Origin: Mesodorylaimus sp. YZB2_4
Lineage: Eukaryota; Nematoda; Enoplea; Dorylaimida; Dorylaimidae
Length of the DNA: 64,000 nucleotides
Reading direction: 5' to 3'
Assembly (NCBI GenBank): GCA_030248295.1
Contig: JASANH010000606.1
Span: 992,001-1,056,000 of the forward strand
Shown: positions 35,669 through 47,568 of the stretch, piece after piece
Layout: every line of letters starts with the position of its first letter
Position numbering within the stretch: position 1 is the first letter of the stretch
Notes under the pieces: generated by a model
Told to the model about the DNA's origin: nothing
The model's input: only the letters and a program-made list of their open reading frames with translations
Databases searched by the model: none
Program-made: the position numbers and the translations under genes

Positions 35669-36229
35669 GCGTCCGTCTCGATGTTCCGTGTCTCAACGAG
35701 CCAAAGGCAGTCTACGAATCGTGTGTCTTCATCCCGCATGCTCTTATATATCCTTATCCGCAGGCTTATACATACTGGTATACTGTAGCAGGCTAGCCAC
35801 AACTCGTGATAGGACCATACTGGTAGACGGGCCGCCGCCGAACTGCATGGATCAGTTCCGTCCGGGCTGCCCCCAGGACTTAGGCTTGTTATCTTATCCA
35901 CCTGTATTCCATTTTCTAGTTCGTCATCCGTTTTGCTGTCTTATCGAATGTGATATCGGCTAATGACGCATCGTCTAGCTAACGTCTCCTCGTACCTGCT
36001 ATGGTCAATGAACTATGTACGAGTATAATGCTGACTTGTATGCTCCAACAGACTCCCTCTCCCAAATGACGTAAAGCCATTTGCGTCACCGCCTACACTC
36101 AAATTTTAGCCAGGCCTACGCTGCGCAACATTCAGCTGAACTGCTTCTTTAGTAAATCCGTCCAAAAACCGCAAATGAATCGAACTAAGTTACAAAAAAC
36201 TGGACGCAATTAGTAATACATAATTAACC
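35669..36229. other. Intergenic between convergent UNC-87-like and separase genes
   Basis: Both flanking genes end here, so the stretch should be 3' UTR. It shows no coding chain or repeat. Confidence 0.4.
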
Positions 36230-39200
36230 CTAATCGCAAAAAACTGGCAAGCCGCACGCGACCACAGCAGCTCCTGTCAACAATGGTAATTTACAAGCAG
36301 ATTTGGCTCGAGCAATAGCGTACAACAAAGAGCCTACTTCGCTCATTCTCTTATCTTCCTTTTTCGATTCCGACGCTGTCGACGGCGGCACGATTTTCAA
36401 CCAGAGCTTCAGCACCTCGGCTAAATATTTATCGATATCCGGTGCAGTCACGCTCCAAAGACAACCCACTACGCAAGGGCTGAAAAGTCAACTAGGTTTC
36501 TTACCCCAGCAACTCTGGCCTCCGAACCACGATGTCTTACCTGTCGGCGACCAGATAATGAAACGGAACTGTATCGGGCTCGTAAAGAGGGCCATGACTG
36601 ACTGTTTTGCCGCTCCCGCATCCCATGAGCATAACGACGGCACTGCATGACAATTGCTCGATTCGCCGAGGGGATACGAGACACTTGACCCCGCTGTTGT
36701 GACCGCAGTAACTGAAAGAAACCAAAAAGCAAAACCATCAAATCCACATGGCCTTGCACACAGATTTAACTAGGTTTTTGTTGAGCTGGCGTCTTAAGTT
36801 ACGTTTAATACTTACCCATTTTGAACAAAAAAATTTATCTAACTAACAAAAGGAATCCTTTTGCAGTTTGTAAACCACAAAACAACCGTTTGACTTCGGG
36901 AAGCCAAACAGAAAAATTAGCAGAACTTTAAATTCGTTTTTAATTTTGAACTTTCTGAAAATTTTGTTGCCCTATTTTCCTAATCGATATGACCAAGCCC
37001 CAAAAGATAACTAGTTAAAAATTTCAGGTATTCACTCACTGGTCGCGTGAGATAGATTCAGACACCCCCGTATTTCTAAAATCATACACAAAACTCTATG
37101 TGAACAATTTGGACTTACATATAAATATCGTTCGATGCCAAAGCGTCCTTCATCGAATCCAACTCTGGTTGACTTCCGCAAATTCCTTTCCACTTCTCCA
37201 TGCTGAAACAGGATTAAGATTAAAAGTCACGAAAACCCAAAAAAACTCAACATACCTTAAAAACCACTTGAAAAAATTTTCCGTCGATTGTAAATCACGG
37301 CTCGGATTGACAACATAAAACACCTTTTCCTTCGACACTAACTTGGGAGGTCGGAACAAGGACACAGATCGTATAAGAAACTGCAGACATGGAGCACGAC
37401 AAACTGGTCGCCCACGCAAGACCGGCATGTTCTCCCAAGGAATACCGTGCAATTCCTGAAAGCGTAAAATCCGAACAAAAAAAATTCGAAATATACGTCT
37501 TCCTTACCTTGTCAAGAATAAGGAAGACGGGCGAAGGAGCAGCCGATATAGATACGAATTCTTGCACAATAGTGGAGAACTGCTCCAACTGCTTTCCCGA
37601 CAAGGATAGCGTATGGCTGAGGTACTGATGTGCTTCGGACTTGTTCAATTCGCTGATGGCAGCCGTCATAATCTGAATAAGAAACATGTGCGCAAGAGAT
37701 AATATCGATCCGCGAGACCTGACTTTCTTACCTCCAGCATGACAGCGTCTTGGATGTCTCGTTTCTTTAAAAACGCGTTTTGCTTTTCCTCTGAAAACCC
37801 ACAGAGAAATGCCCGATAACAACCAAACCACTCAGTTTCCAACTGTTTTAAAACAGCCTGAAACAGGGTACAATATGAGGTAGGTCAAAGAGCTTATCAA
37901 AAAACAAAACATACCGCCAATTTCGTCTCCAAAGTGTACCGACGAGACCAATAAAGCTTCTTTTCCGAAATTTTGACTGACGCATCAACTTCTTGCACAA
38001 ATGATGAAAATTCGTTCAGCGCATCGAACTGAAATGCAAACTTGCAAAAACCAATGCAAAAACGCTGCCATTCGAAGCCGTACCTTGCTTAGCACATCAC
38101 CCAGATCTAAAACCATCGGACGACAACGTGCGCTTAATCGGCACAATATTAACCGGAAATTCGATCCCATTTTCACTAAATGGAACGACACCACTGTCCA
38201 ATCTGAAAGAACCAGCATATTCGGAGTTTTGACCATTTGGCTGACTTGGTAATAGCTGACCCCCTTCTCGTGAACTGCACAGAAAACTGCGCTTTACGAG
38301 TTCAGGAGACAAGACGAACTCCAAAAAAGACAAAGCGAAGCAGCAGTTACCTGATGGCAATTTGGTCAAGGCTTCACAAAGTGCATTATCGTCGGAAAAC
38401 TGACACAATTTCGCGGCATTGATCTCCATTCCAGTCCTGCGTGGAAGACTGTCATTTCAGGGCCTACATGCTCACGGCTAGCCCATACATACCTATCCTT
38501 GGTGCGGACAGCATGACTAAACGATACAGCACACGTCTCGAGCAAGTTGCATGCCACCGATGTTCCCCACTCGTTGGAGTCCAGTCGAATACCACGCGGA
38601 ATATGAGGCAAATGCAACAAGCCGATCACCTGAGTCGACCACCGATACCATGGATAAAATTTGAATTTCCCGTACTTATGAACATCGTCCATAACTTGGG
38701 CCACAGCCAGTGTTAGTTCCTTGTCAATAGCCTTATTGCCATAAGGCACCGTTTTTGGCCTTCCACGTCGACCTCGTTTCGACTGACCCTCCTCTACATC
38801 TGTCAACTGCAATTTCGAGAGCATATCCGCGACATCGGACTGCAAAGCCATCGTAAGCTTCCACTGCACTAGCGAGATCGAAATTGTTAGCCGATTATAC
38901 AGCGTGAACAAGGTGACATTAGTCGAACTTAACAATTCCATCGCTTTTTGCACTGTGGCAATCTCTATCGCAGTCGGAATTTCACACTCACTGCAGATCG
39001 AAGAAACCAATAAATAGAAGTCCAGTAAATTCCACAAAGGCTCCACAACGAGAGCGAAGAGTTCATCCTTGTCTAATGACGCCGGCGAGCTTTGACTGTG
39101 GCGAGAACATCGCAGAGCACGTTTAGAGATGTTAGAAAACAGAAAATCAATGACTGCCTTCCGGATGTCGGAAAGGTCAGAATCGGACGACGAAGCGCTA

Positions 39201-41331
39201 TCAGGAAGAACGGAGAGAAATATAGCCTCGTTTAGAGCCATCAAATCGTTGTTGCAAGAACAGTACACCGATTTCGAAGTAGAAGTCGATACTGATCGTT
39301 TTTTCTTGATCTTGCAATCCTCGCCTCCATATTCAACTTTCTTTTGCAACACCGTTTCGTGCTCGGGGTCCACACGCCGAGAAAGTTCGACCTGAAAACA
39401 ATGCATGAATTCACGTGCTCACCACCATCGTCCAAGTAGTGCTTACCCCGTTCGTATCTGCGATGACACGATTGCAAGTTTTCTTCTCTCTGACTGTAGG
39501 AGAGCAAAGGAAACGCGAAGGCGGTTTTTTGGAAGCATTGGCTTCATTCTGTTTTGCTTCGTCTTTTGAAAATATGTTTCGAATAAAAATCAAGATCTGC
39601 GTCACTTCGAGATCGTCCATTTTGCACAGTAAATTCAGTTGAGCAATTTGAGTTGCAAATTTCATCAGCCTATGTTAGATTAAAGAAGCATGTCGCCCAG
39701 TGGAGTAGTGTCACTTACCAGTAAGGATGACATAAAACAAACGATATGGAATATCCTTCTTGCAAGATTCGTGAGCATCGGTACGTCTTTCCACATCGCT
39801 GTTGAACTAGTGCATCGTTCAACAGCATTTGCAAATACCAAAACGTGTCCAGCATATGTTGCGAATCATCTGAAACAAGTAACAAACTGTTATCCATACT
39901 ACAGTACAAGGTCCGACAAAACCACTGACCTAAATTTGTTATAGTGGCGCAAGTGTCCATCTTATTTTGAACGCTGAAAACCTGACCGGCGTACTGCCTC
40001 GCTCGTCCTATAATCGTAATCAAAGGCCGCATTTCCGAGTCTGTTTCACCGCGCTGCACCGCAAAGCAATCCGTGAACGATATTAATGATTCCAATCGCC
40101 AGCGTGCCAGCGAAGCAGAGATCTTGCCTTGCTTATCCAATTCAATCAGTTCGGCGGATTTGTTGCCAGTCTAAATCCGTAGTATAGCTAGCCACGTCCG
40201 CAACAAACATTTAAACTTGTCATACTTGGCGATCCGAGAGTAAGGCCAGACGCTTGACCTGCTGAACAACTTCCTGCATATAGTATTTATCGGACTGATT
40301 CGCCAAGATTGCAGCTGCTGCATCAGATTCCAAATACCGTTTCGCCGTGGTGGGAAATCCTAATGATACGAGCAGTGTTGTCAACCATCTCAAAGCCGCA
40401 GCGCATTTCGTCCATTGCCACAAGTAGATAAACAGTTCCACAGCGCTGAATGGCTAAAATTGAATACGATTGAGCAAAGTTTTAAAATAACTTATACACT
40501 TTACCTGCGAACTCAATAATGAAATACTGGCTAATTTGTTTGTAACGCTAACAACCATGCGTTTCTCCGCTGCTGTTTTCAAGGAAGAATAACGGGGTAG
40601 TATATTCTCAATCCAGATTTCATACGCCTTCGCGTAAATCGAGTCTAACCGATCGAAACCATCACGAAACGCACTCGGTGCTAGTTTTTCGATTTGTTTT
40701 GGAACGAAAGTATCGCGAGAGGGCAGTGGGTCGAAGAGATCAATGGAGCTATCATCCAAAGGATCCAATTTTACGTGCTAAAAATTCAACCATACTTGGC
40801 TGCTCAATAAGAAATAGAAAAACCTGGCACCTACCATCAGACGAAGGCGTTTCAAAACTGAAACAAAAAGCCAAATATGAGCTTCGCAGTTTAGCAACGA
40901 TTTTGAAATGTTGTCCTCGCATCCATCCAGTAAAAGGAGAGCGTTCTCGCAGCACTTCTCCGGACTGTAACAAAAAAGTAAATCGAAAAAGATTTATTCG
41001 AAGATTAATGAGCAGATGGATTACTTACGTCGTTTCAGTTTCTTCATCCTCGTCTGAGCTGGAATATAATTCTTGCGCTTTCAATACATACGAAAGAGCA
41101 CGCTTGTGATTCTCGTCCTGATAGATTATCATTTTTTAAACAATTAGGATCAGATAACCATCTGGAAACTTTTTGGGAACAATATGGGCATCTTTGCAAG
41201 CAGAGGATAAGAGATGAAAAAAGAAAAACAGAAATGAAACAGAAACGACCCCACGACATAAGACGCGCACACTTGAAATTTCTCACAGCTTTTGTCATAA
41301 GCAGTCGCTTAGGTTGATGAATTCGCGCCAT
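36230..41331 (-). CDS. sep-1: Separase (separin, ESPL1), cohesin-cleaving caspase-like protease
   Basis: Separase cuts the kleisin subunit of cohesin to release sister chromatids at anaphase. The C-terminal protease domain is diagnostic: GIPWENMPVLRGRPVCRAP and VFYVVNPSRDLQSTE (about 37270-37450), the catalytic His in YCGHNSG (His codon 36699-36701), the catalytic Cys in VVMLMGCGSG (about 36628-36640), and CVVGCLWSVTAPDIDKYL near the end, with the stop at 36230. The N-terminal two-thirds is a helical, Leu-rich region spread over many exons, as in other separases. The first exons read MARIHQPKRLLMTKA, then DENHKRALSYVLKAQELY with an acidic run SSSDEDEETETT. The start ATG at 41331 is the first in frame. 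Exon borders in the middle (38.0-40.5 kb) were not all settled. No securin gene is seen nearby. Confidence 0.9.
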
Positions 41332-42491
41332 TTTTAGCCGTTTGAATTTTAAATCAAATTTGGAATCTCATTTTGAAAGCTGTTTTATTGCTCGTGATAG
41401 CTGGGCGCTTACATTCTCAGTATGATCAATTCTACAAACTAAAGTTGCACAAATGTTCCTATGTTTCAGAAAAAGGTTAAAATTCTCTAGAAATTTTTCA
41501 AAAGACACGAAATTGTAAACTGGCGCGCCTCCCCTAACTGAAAATCCAGATTTGGTAAATTTGTATAATAGTTTGAATTTCGCGGTTAAACGTCTGCGGA
41601 TTCAAGACCTTGACAACGCCTGTGCTATATTGTATTGTATTCGCTCCACTCGAAGCAGGCTCGCGAACTAAAAATAAAATAAACTCCTTATTTTGGTTTT
41701 CTACTTTTCATGCATGACTCTGATAAAACAGAAAAGTCTGTATGTGGAGTATCGATTCTGCATGCTGTCCCGATTTTATCTTCTTGCGCGAAGCAAGAAG
41801 TAAGGTGCCAAGCCGCTGCTCGCTGCGCGTGCTGTCTGCCGTGTTTGGTGGGTCGACCTTGTGCACGTTTTCTATATCACGAAATATCTGAATTTGTGGA
41901 TCGATTCGGTTTTGCATATTTTACACGATGTTTCCTAGAGCAGTTGAAAACAGCGCAAGTTTTTGTTTCCTTCCTTTGGTTTGAATATTGTACAAGGAAC
42001 CCCTGCTCTTTTTTCTCTGCTCTAAGTTGCATTTGACGCACACTCATATTTCATAGCTTTGCTGGATGATGGGCAGATCGGCAATGCTAAATGTCTTGCC
42101 TGGGCTTAACAACTTTTTGCGGGGGAAGCCGTCATTCCGCCTCTCCGCGAGTACTCATCTGGTTGCTGGCTAGTATGCACCGATTGGGGGGGGGGGGGGG
42201 GGGTCTTCCGGCCACCCTGTACCCTGTATATACGTGTGCTCGTCAGTTATCTGTGATCGCTCGGCGATTGACAGTTTAGCGCGTCATATTGGCAGATTAT
42301 GCGCATACTCTAAAGTGTACGTGCGGTTTTTTATAGCCGTTTTTCAGATCGTATTTATTCAGCCGTCGGCGTTGTGTTAGCAGTGTACCAAAGCTGTACG
42401 ATCGACGAGCCTGTTCTCTACTGTTGGCTATTCATCGACGGGTCGTTGTCGTTGTTGTCATACACCGATTCAAAATCCTTCAATTCCAAGA
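41332..42491. promoter_or_regulatory. Divergent intergenic region between separase and the SPATS2-like gene
   Basis: About 1.16 kb lies between two outward-pointing start codons, so it must hold both promoters. It carries a run of 18 G at 42186-42203. I see no TATA box at a convincing distance and no coding exon. Confidence 0.45.
42186..42203. repeat. Poly(G) run of 18 bases
   Basis: This is an uninterrupted G run about 290 bp upstream of the SPATS2-like start codon. Runs of this length can form G-quadruplex structures, but its role here is unknown. Confidence 0.85.
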
Positions 42492-44147
42492 ATGGCTGCA
42501 GCTAATGGAACCATGAAAATCGATTCTACTGAATGGCGTACGGCTGGCAAACCGAAATCGAACAGATCAGCCAAAACTGCTCCGCAAGCGTCCACGGCAG
42601 TTGCAAACGAAGAAATATCATCGAACGGACATGCCAATGGTGTCGCTACGACCGCATCGACTGAGAATGGCATCGGATTTCCGGTGCAACGAAACGGTAA
42701 GTAATGGATTTTCCGAGAAACTATTTCCAAAATCGATTATTTCCAGGTGTTACATCGAACGGCCAATATGCTGCACGTTCTCACGGGAACCGCCAGCAGA
42801 ACGGCTATAATAATCGTCCCAAACAATCGAACGCCTCGAATAGTTGGCGATCATCCAATTCGACCACATCGAAAGAAGAAGCATTGGGAAAACGGAAATG
42901 TATGCCTCTGTTGTAAAATCCATTTTTGTATAAATGTTTGTGATCTTTGTTTAGTGATCGAGAAGGAGGTGAAGAATCTCGCCAAACATGCTGCTTCTAC
43001 TGAACGTATCGAACGTCTATTCAACGAGGAAATCGAGAAATCGCACAATCGCCTTAACCGAGCGTTTGAGGAGATGAGGCAACTGTATGTCATTTTTATT
43101 TAAATGAGTTTTAGCGAAAAAAAAACAATCTTTTCTTTCAGGCTCAACGAACGCGAAAAAACAATGCTTGGCGAGCTGGAGAGATGCAAAGAAGACGGTA
43201 CTCGTCTTTTGCACCAAGGATTAGAACGCGCGAAGAATTTGCGTATGGAAAGCGAACGAGCGCCGTCCATGAATGATTGTCAAGTCAGTGATCTACGGGA
43301 TCAGATACGGGTAAGTGCTCGCGGTCATTTTAATTTGAAGTTTTGGAGTAGGCGATGTTAGGCTGTAGCGACTGCACGGCATAGTTTTGAGGTGTTTTGT
43401 AACCGCATTGGATGACTGAGCGACGCTGAACCATTGTTTCAGCGATTCTTGGCTGAGAGACGCATCGAGGAAGAACTCGGCAGAACGATTCGATTTCAGT
43501 TTGAACCGGATCGATTGATCGATATGATCAAAAATTTTGGCGAAGGTACAGTAAGCATAGTTAGTCAACATTGATGTCCTTTTTGGATAAGATCTTTTCA
43601 GTGATACCAGTCGGCAAAGATGCGCACATTCGTGCCAGCCAAACGAGCCTGGTTAGCAGCTTGGATGATGATGGATCGAGTTCGGGTAAGTTGCTCCTTT
43701 TGACAGGTCTTGTACTGGGATCTGCTTGGGTTCTGTCTGGTCCAAATATCCCTTTTGGTGATCATGGTCTTTCATTTCAGGTATTTACAATGCCAAGCCT
43801 GTCAGCGAGATTTCATCGGGCGGCATCTGCATGAAATCAGACAGCATGACTGCGGAGCAACTGGCTCAGCTGACGCTTAGTTTGAAAGAGAGCTTGAAAT
43901 TGCGAGTAAGCAGTGTCGAACGATGCAGGACAATCAGCTCCTTACATTTTCTTGCATTCAGGGCATAGCGGAAGATATTTTACCAGATGTTAGCGGCGTT
44001 GCTGGGGCCATGCCTGCCCCTCGTCGTCGCCCACCACAGTCGGCACGTACTGATTACAATGGGCACAACGGAAGTCATTATCAGAATGGACGTGGAGGCA
44101 GGGGCCGGGGTGGTCGTCGTAGTGCTGCGGAAACCAAGCAATATTGA
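42492..44147 (+). CDS. SPATS2/SPATS2L family RNA-associated protein (DUF1387)
   Basis: The middle of the protein matches the conserved SPATS2 coiled-coil region. It reads EKEVKNLAKHAASTERIERL, KSHNRLNRAFEEMRQL, LNEREKTMLGELERCKEDG, then CQVSDLRDQIRRFLAERRIE and EELGRTIRFQFEPDRLIDMI, in that order. The N-terminal 130 residues are Ser/Asn-rich and disordered. The C-terminus is a Gly/Arg tail (GRGGRGRGGRR) of the kind that binds RNA. Exons begin at 42492 (ATG), 42748, 42954, 43142, 43441, 43602 and about 43781, and the stop is at 44147. Vertebrate members are cytoplasmic or stress-granule proteins; the molecular role is poorly known. The gene is transcribed away from separase and toward ORC1. 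Confidence 0.85.
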
Positions 44148-44769
44148 TCGCATTCACGACGACTCGGATATCATCGGTGGAAGCTTTTTGTTTTTTGCAC
44201 CTTGAGTGCTCGTCATTTCTATTTTGATTCAAGTCTGTGCACTATTTATACTGTAAGTCTTTTTTGGCTAACGGCTGTGATTTATGGCTTTTCAGCTTTG
44301 GTATATTTCACTAATTATTTGGACCATTATTCATGTGCCTGATCACGCAGCCTGCTTGAACCACTTGCAATTTGATGTGTGCACTTAGCTGGTCATGTGC
44401 CAACTCCTGCTCGGTTCAAGGACTCCTTTTATGGGGAGCTGATTGGAGATTACTGTTAGAGAACGTGTCAGCCATGCCATGCTTACGTGACGGTTATTAA
44501 GGTGCCTCTAATATTTGGGTACAATTCATTTTGTCATGGAATATAATGTATTTTGTTCATTTTCTGTTGTTCACTTGCGTTACAGGATACTACTTTTATA
44601 GAATTCTTAATGTGAAAATTTGAATTTCCGCCATATTTACGATTCGCAGGTACAGTGCTCGTTTATAGCATTTGTGCGGGGTGGCTGCACCTTGCTTCTT
44701 CCTTGGTTGGAATTTCGTATTTTCTCGCAGCCTATATTGCTTGTCTGGTAGCTCCGTTTTTCTCGAGAT
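44148..44769. other. Intergenic between the SPATS2-like gene and ORC1
   Basis: About 620 bp, AT-rich. It should contain the SPATS2-like 3' UTR and the ORC1 promoter. No exon or repeat is seen. Confidence 0.4.
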
Positions 44770-47474
44770 ATGCCTCGTCCATCGCTCGCTAGGAAATGCA
44801 CATCCCGTGTTAGCTATGGGGAAAAGGCGCCAAAACTGGGCGTGTCGACGAAACTTCCAACAAGGACGAGGACAAAATTAGTTGCTTCAAAACCGGATTC
44901 AACAAAGGAAAATGAGGAACCAAAGGCCAAAAGGCCAAAGGTTGTTATGCCGATAAAATCTCGAGGAGCGGAGAAGAAATTACCAGAAAATGATGCGACG
45001 AGAGCAGAAGTTAAGAACGAAAACAAGACCAGAAAGGAGGCGGAAAAGAAGACCCCGAAGACGACGCACACTAAAAAGACTGTCGTACCGGCCTTCGAAA
45101 AGCAGCAGCCACTGGACAAGGATTTCGAAGTGGACGAGGAGGCGTTGCGGGAGTTACGAGAGTGCTTCAATTTGGTCAAAATGCCGGATCAGTTACCGTG
45201 TCGCGACGAGCAAATACGGCAAATACGTGAATTCATCGAAGCAAATTTGAACGCTGGAAGTAGCGGGTAAGTATAACTGTCAAGAATTATTTGGCCCATA
45301 AACACAGTAGAAGGTCCTTTGATCGTGGGAAGCCACACAGGTGTACCAGGTGTGTTTGGCCTGTGGAGATGGTAGTGTACGTGGTTGCCTTGATTGGCCG
45401 CCGCATACAGCGGGTCAGTTGCCTTCGTCGGCCCCTCGATACGCTCCTCCGGGCGAGCCAGAAACCCGCCGGGCTGTTGCCTCAGCCTCCTACGACTAGG
45501 ATGCCTGTCTGCAGGGTTTTTGAGACCATCCGCTCCCCGTGGTATCTTCTCCAAGGTAGGGCTTTACCACCCATTACACAAATCCTTGGCCAGAGACACA
45601 TGCGTACAGACTAGTAGTCAGGGGTCGGTAGATCAGTTTATCAGTATTTTCAGGTCTGTCTATATCAGCGGTGTTCCTGGCACTGGCAAGACTGCGTCCG
45701 TACGTCTAGTAATGCAACAGCTCGAGAAGCAAAAGCGTCAGCTTCCAGACTTTGTTTTCGTCGAACTCAACGGTATGCTCATTTCGAATCCGAAGCGTAT
45801 TTTCGTGGATTTATACAAGTCGTTGGAAGCGAAGAGATTCTTTGAAGTGGCAAGACGGAAGTGAGTTCTTACAGTCGTTTGCTTGCGCCCATACCATTTC
45901 ACGCGCATCCTTGTTTCAGAGTGACGAGCCGTATTTCCCCGCTCGCAGCCAAGAGAGCGTTGGATCGCTTGTTCGAATTATCAGATCGTGGTCGACCAGC
46001 AATTGTGCTATTGCTTGATGAAGTCGATGCCTTGGTACGACAACGGCAGCAGCACATGTACCAGATTTTGGATTGGGTGACTCGCGAAGGTGCAAAACTA
46101 ACGGTATTGGCAATTTCAAACACCTTAAACTTATTCGAAAATGAGTTGTCCAATCGCAATCACAGTCGAATGGTAAGCAGAATCGGACATCTGGGCTACT
46201 TTCCCCTCCTAAGCACATAGCCTGCCCTTCTCGGTATCACTGAAGTGCAGTATTTGGGATTCGGGAGACACCAAAAAGACGGCACTGATAAAGGACGAAT
46301 ACATTTTTAGGCTTCATGTTATAGAATGTGCTTGTCAAGAATCCTGAACTTACGAGTGCGCGCATACTTGCTTTTAGGGATGTCGTTAACTTGTCAGCTG
46401 ACAGGGTTTTTCGGTCCGCGCCTGCTCGTTCAACGCCCATTCATGTCTGGTCGTCGAAATAATGCGCAAGTTTGCATCCTACTGTTATGCGAATTTGTGG
46501 AGCCTGTCGTTCCGAGCAAGCTGCCATTTTTGGTTAGCAGCGACCTGACCACAGATTCTTGTCCAGCACCTTATATGCATAGCAGCTTTTCTTTGCCCTT
46601 ACTTGCAGGCACTGCGTTCAATTCTTCAAATGTCTCCGTGTTTCCTGCCAAATATAAAAGGTGTTCTTTGGTGTTTTCAGGGACTACGCCGCATAGTTTT
46701 CCAACCGTACGATTATAAGCAAATCGGAGAAATCCTCTCGTGTCGCCTTCAACAGAAGCCTGGTGTCGTCGAAGCAGACGCAGTCGAATATATTGCTCGC
46801 AAAGTATCATCCGTTTCGGGCGATGTGCGTCGGGCGTTCGAGATATGTCGCAGTACCATTGAGCTAGCCCTCTCAGATTTGGACTCCAATGACGACGCCA
46901 AGCAAACGCCAGGGAAGCGAAATCAAAGACCGAGACGATGCGGTCCTATTAGAATGGAACATGTGGATCGAGTTTTGAAAGAACTTCTAATGAATGTGAA
47001 ATTACAGTCAATCAAGTAAGTCGGTGCCTTAGTTGGGCAGATGGGTTCGGAGAAACTACGGCAGCTATCGACAAGCGCACGAGGTCACCACCAGAACCTA
47101 GTGTTAAGTTAGAATATAAGAAGGCTTCATAATTTTCAATTAAAATATACAAAAGTGGTTTTTTCAGGCAAGCATCGACTCACGAGAAACTGTTACTGGA
47201 AGCAGCTACAGCGGAAAATCGTCGTATTGGATTGCAAGAAATGCCATTTAATCAAATCTGGCACCACTACCAAACAATCTGTCGCGACAACGAGATCCAG
47301 CCACTGGCCATCGACCAGTTGGTGGACATAGCCAATCACTTGGCCGAATCCCGTCTGCTCGTCAGGACAACTTTCTCCGCCGATAGCAAGGAAGACTTCA
47401 CTGCCCGATATCGCCTGAATGTGAACGCGGGGGATGTGAAACTCGCCCTGGGAAAACAGGACGTTGCCGTGTAA
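44770..47474 (+). CDS. orc1: ORC1, origin recognition complex subunit 1, without a BAH domain
   Basis: ORC1 is the AAA+ ATPase subunit that loads MCM at replication origins. Five exons (about 44770-45269, 45654-45859, 45920-46172, 46680-47015, 47169-47474) give about 533 residues. The first 110 are a Lys-rich disordered linker. The AAA+ fold follows: PCRDEQIRQIREFIEANL, Walker A GVPGTGKTASV, Walker B IVLLLDEVDALV, sensor 1 VLAISNTLNLFE, then RRIVFQPYDYKQIGEIL and sensor 2 VSGDVRRAFEICR. A winged-helix domain (NRRIGLQEMPFNQIWHHY to LNVNAGDVKLAL) ends the protein. The C-terminal part matches ORC1 better than CDC6. There is no BAH domain, unlike the human and fly proteins. The stop codon is 94 bp from the convergent VPS51 stop. 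Confidence 0.92.
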
Positions 47475-47568
47475 GTTTCCCAATTTTAGGAATTTCGACA
47501 ATGCTTTTTTATCAGACATCCAGTTGAATAAATAAGTTACTGTTAGGACTATTAACCAGCGTAACACA

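Noticed and set aside
44814..45179. Phe/Ser-rich open frame antisense to ORC1 exon 1
   Set aside because: It is the complement of the Lys-rich linker (AAA/AAG read as Phe/Leu). It has no start context or domain.
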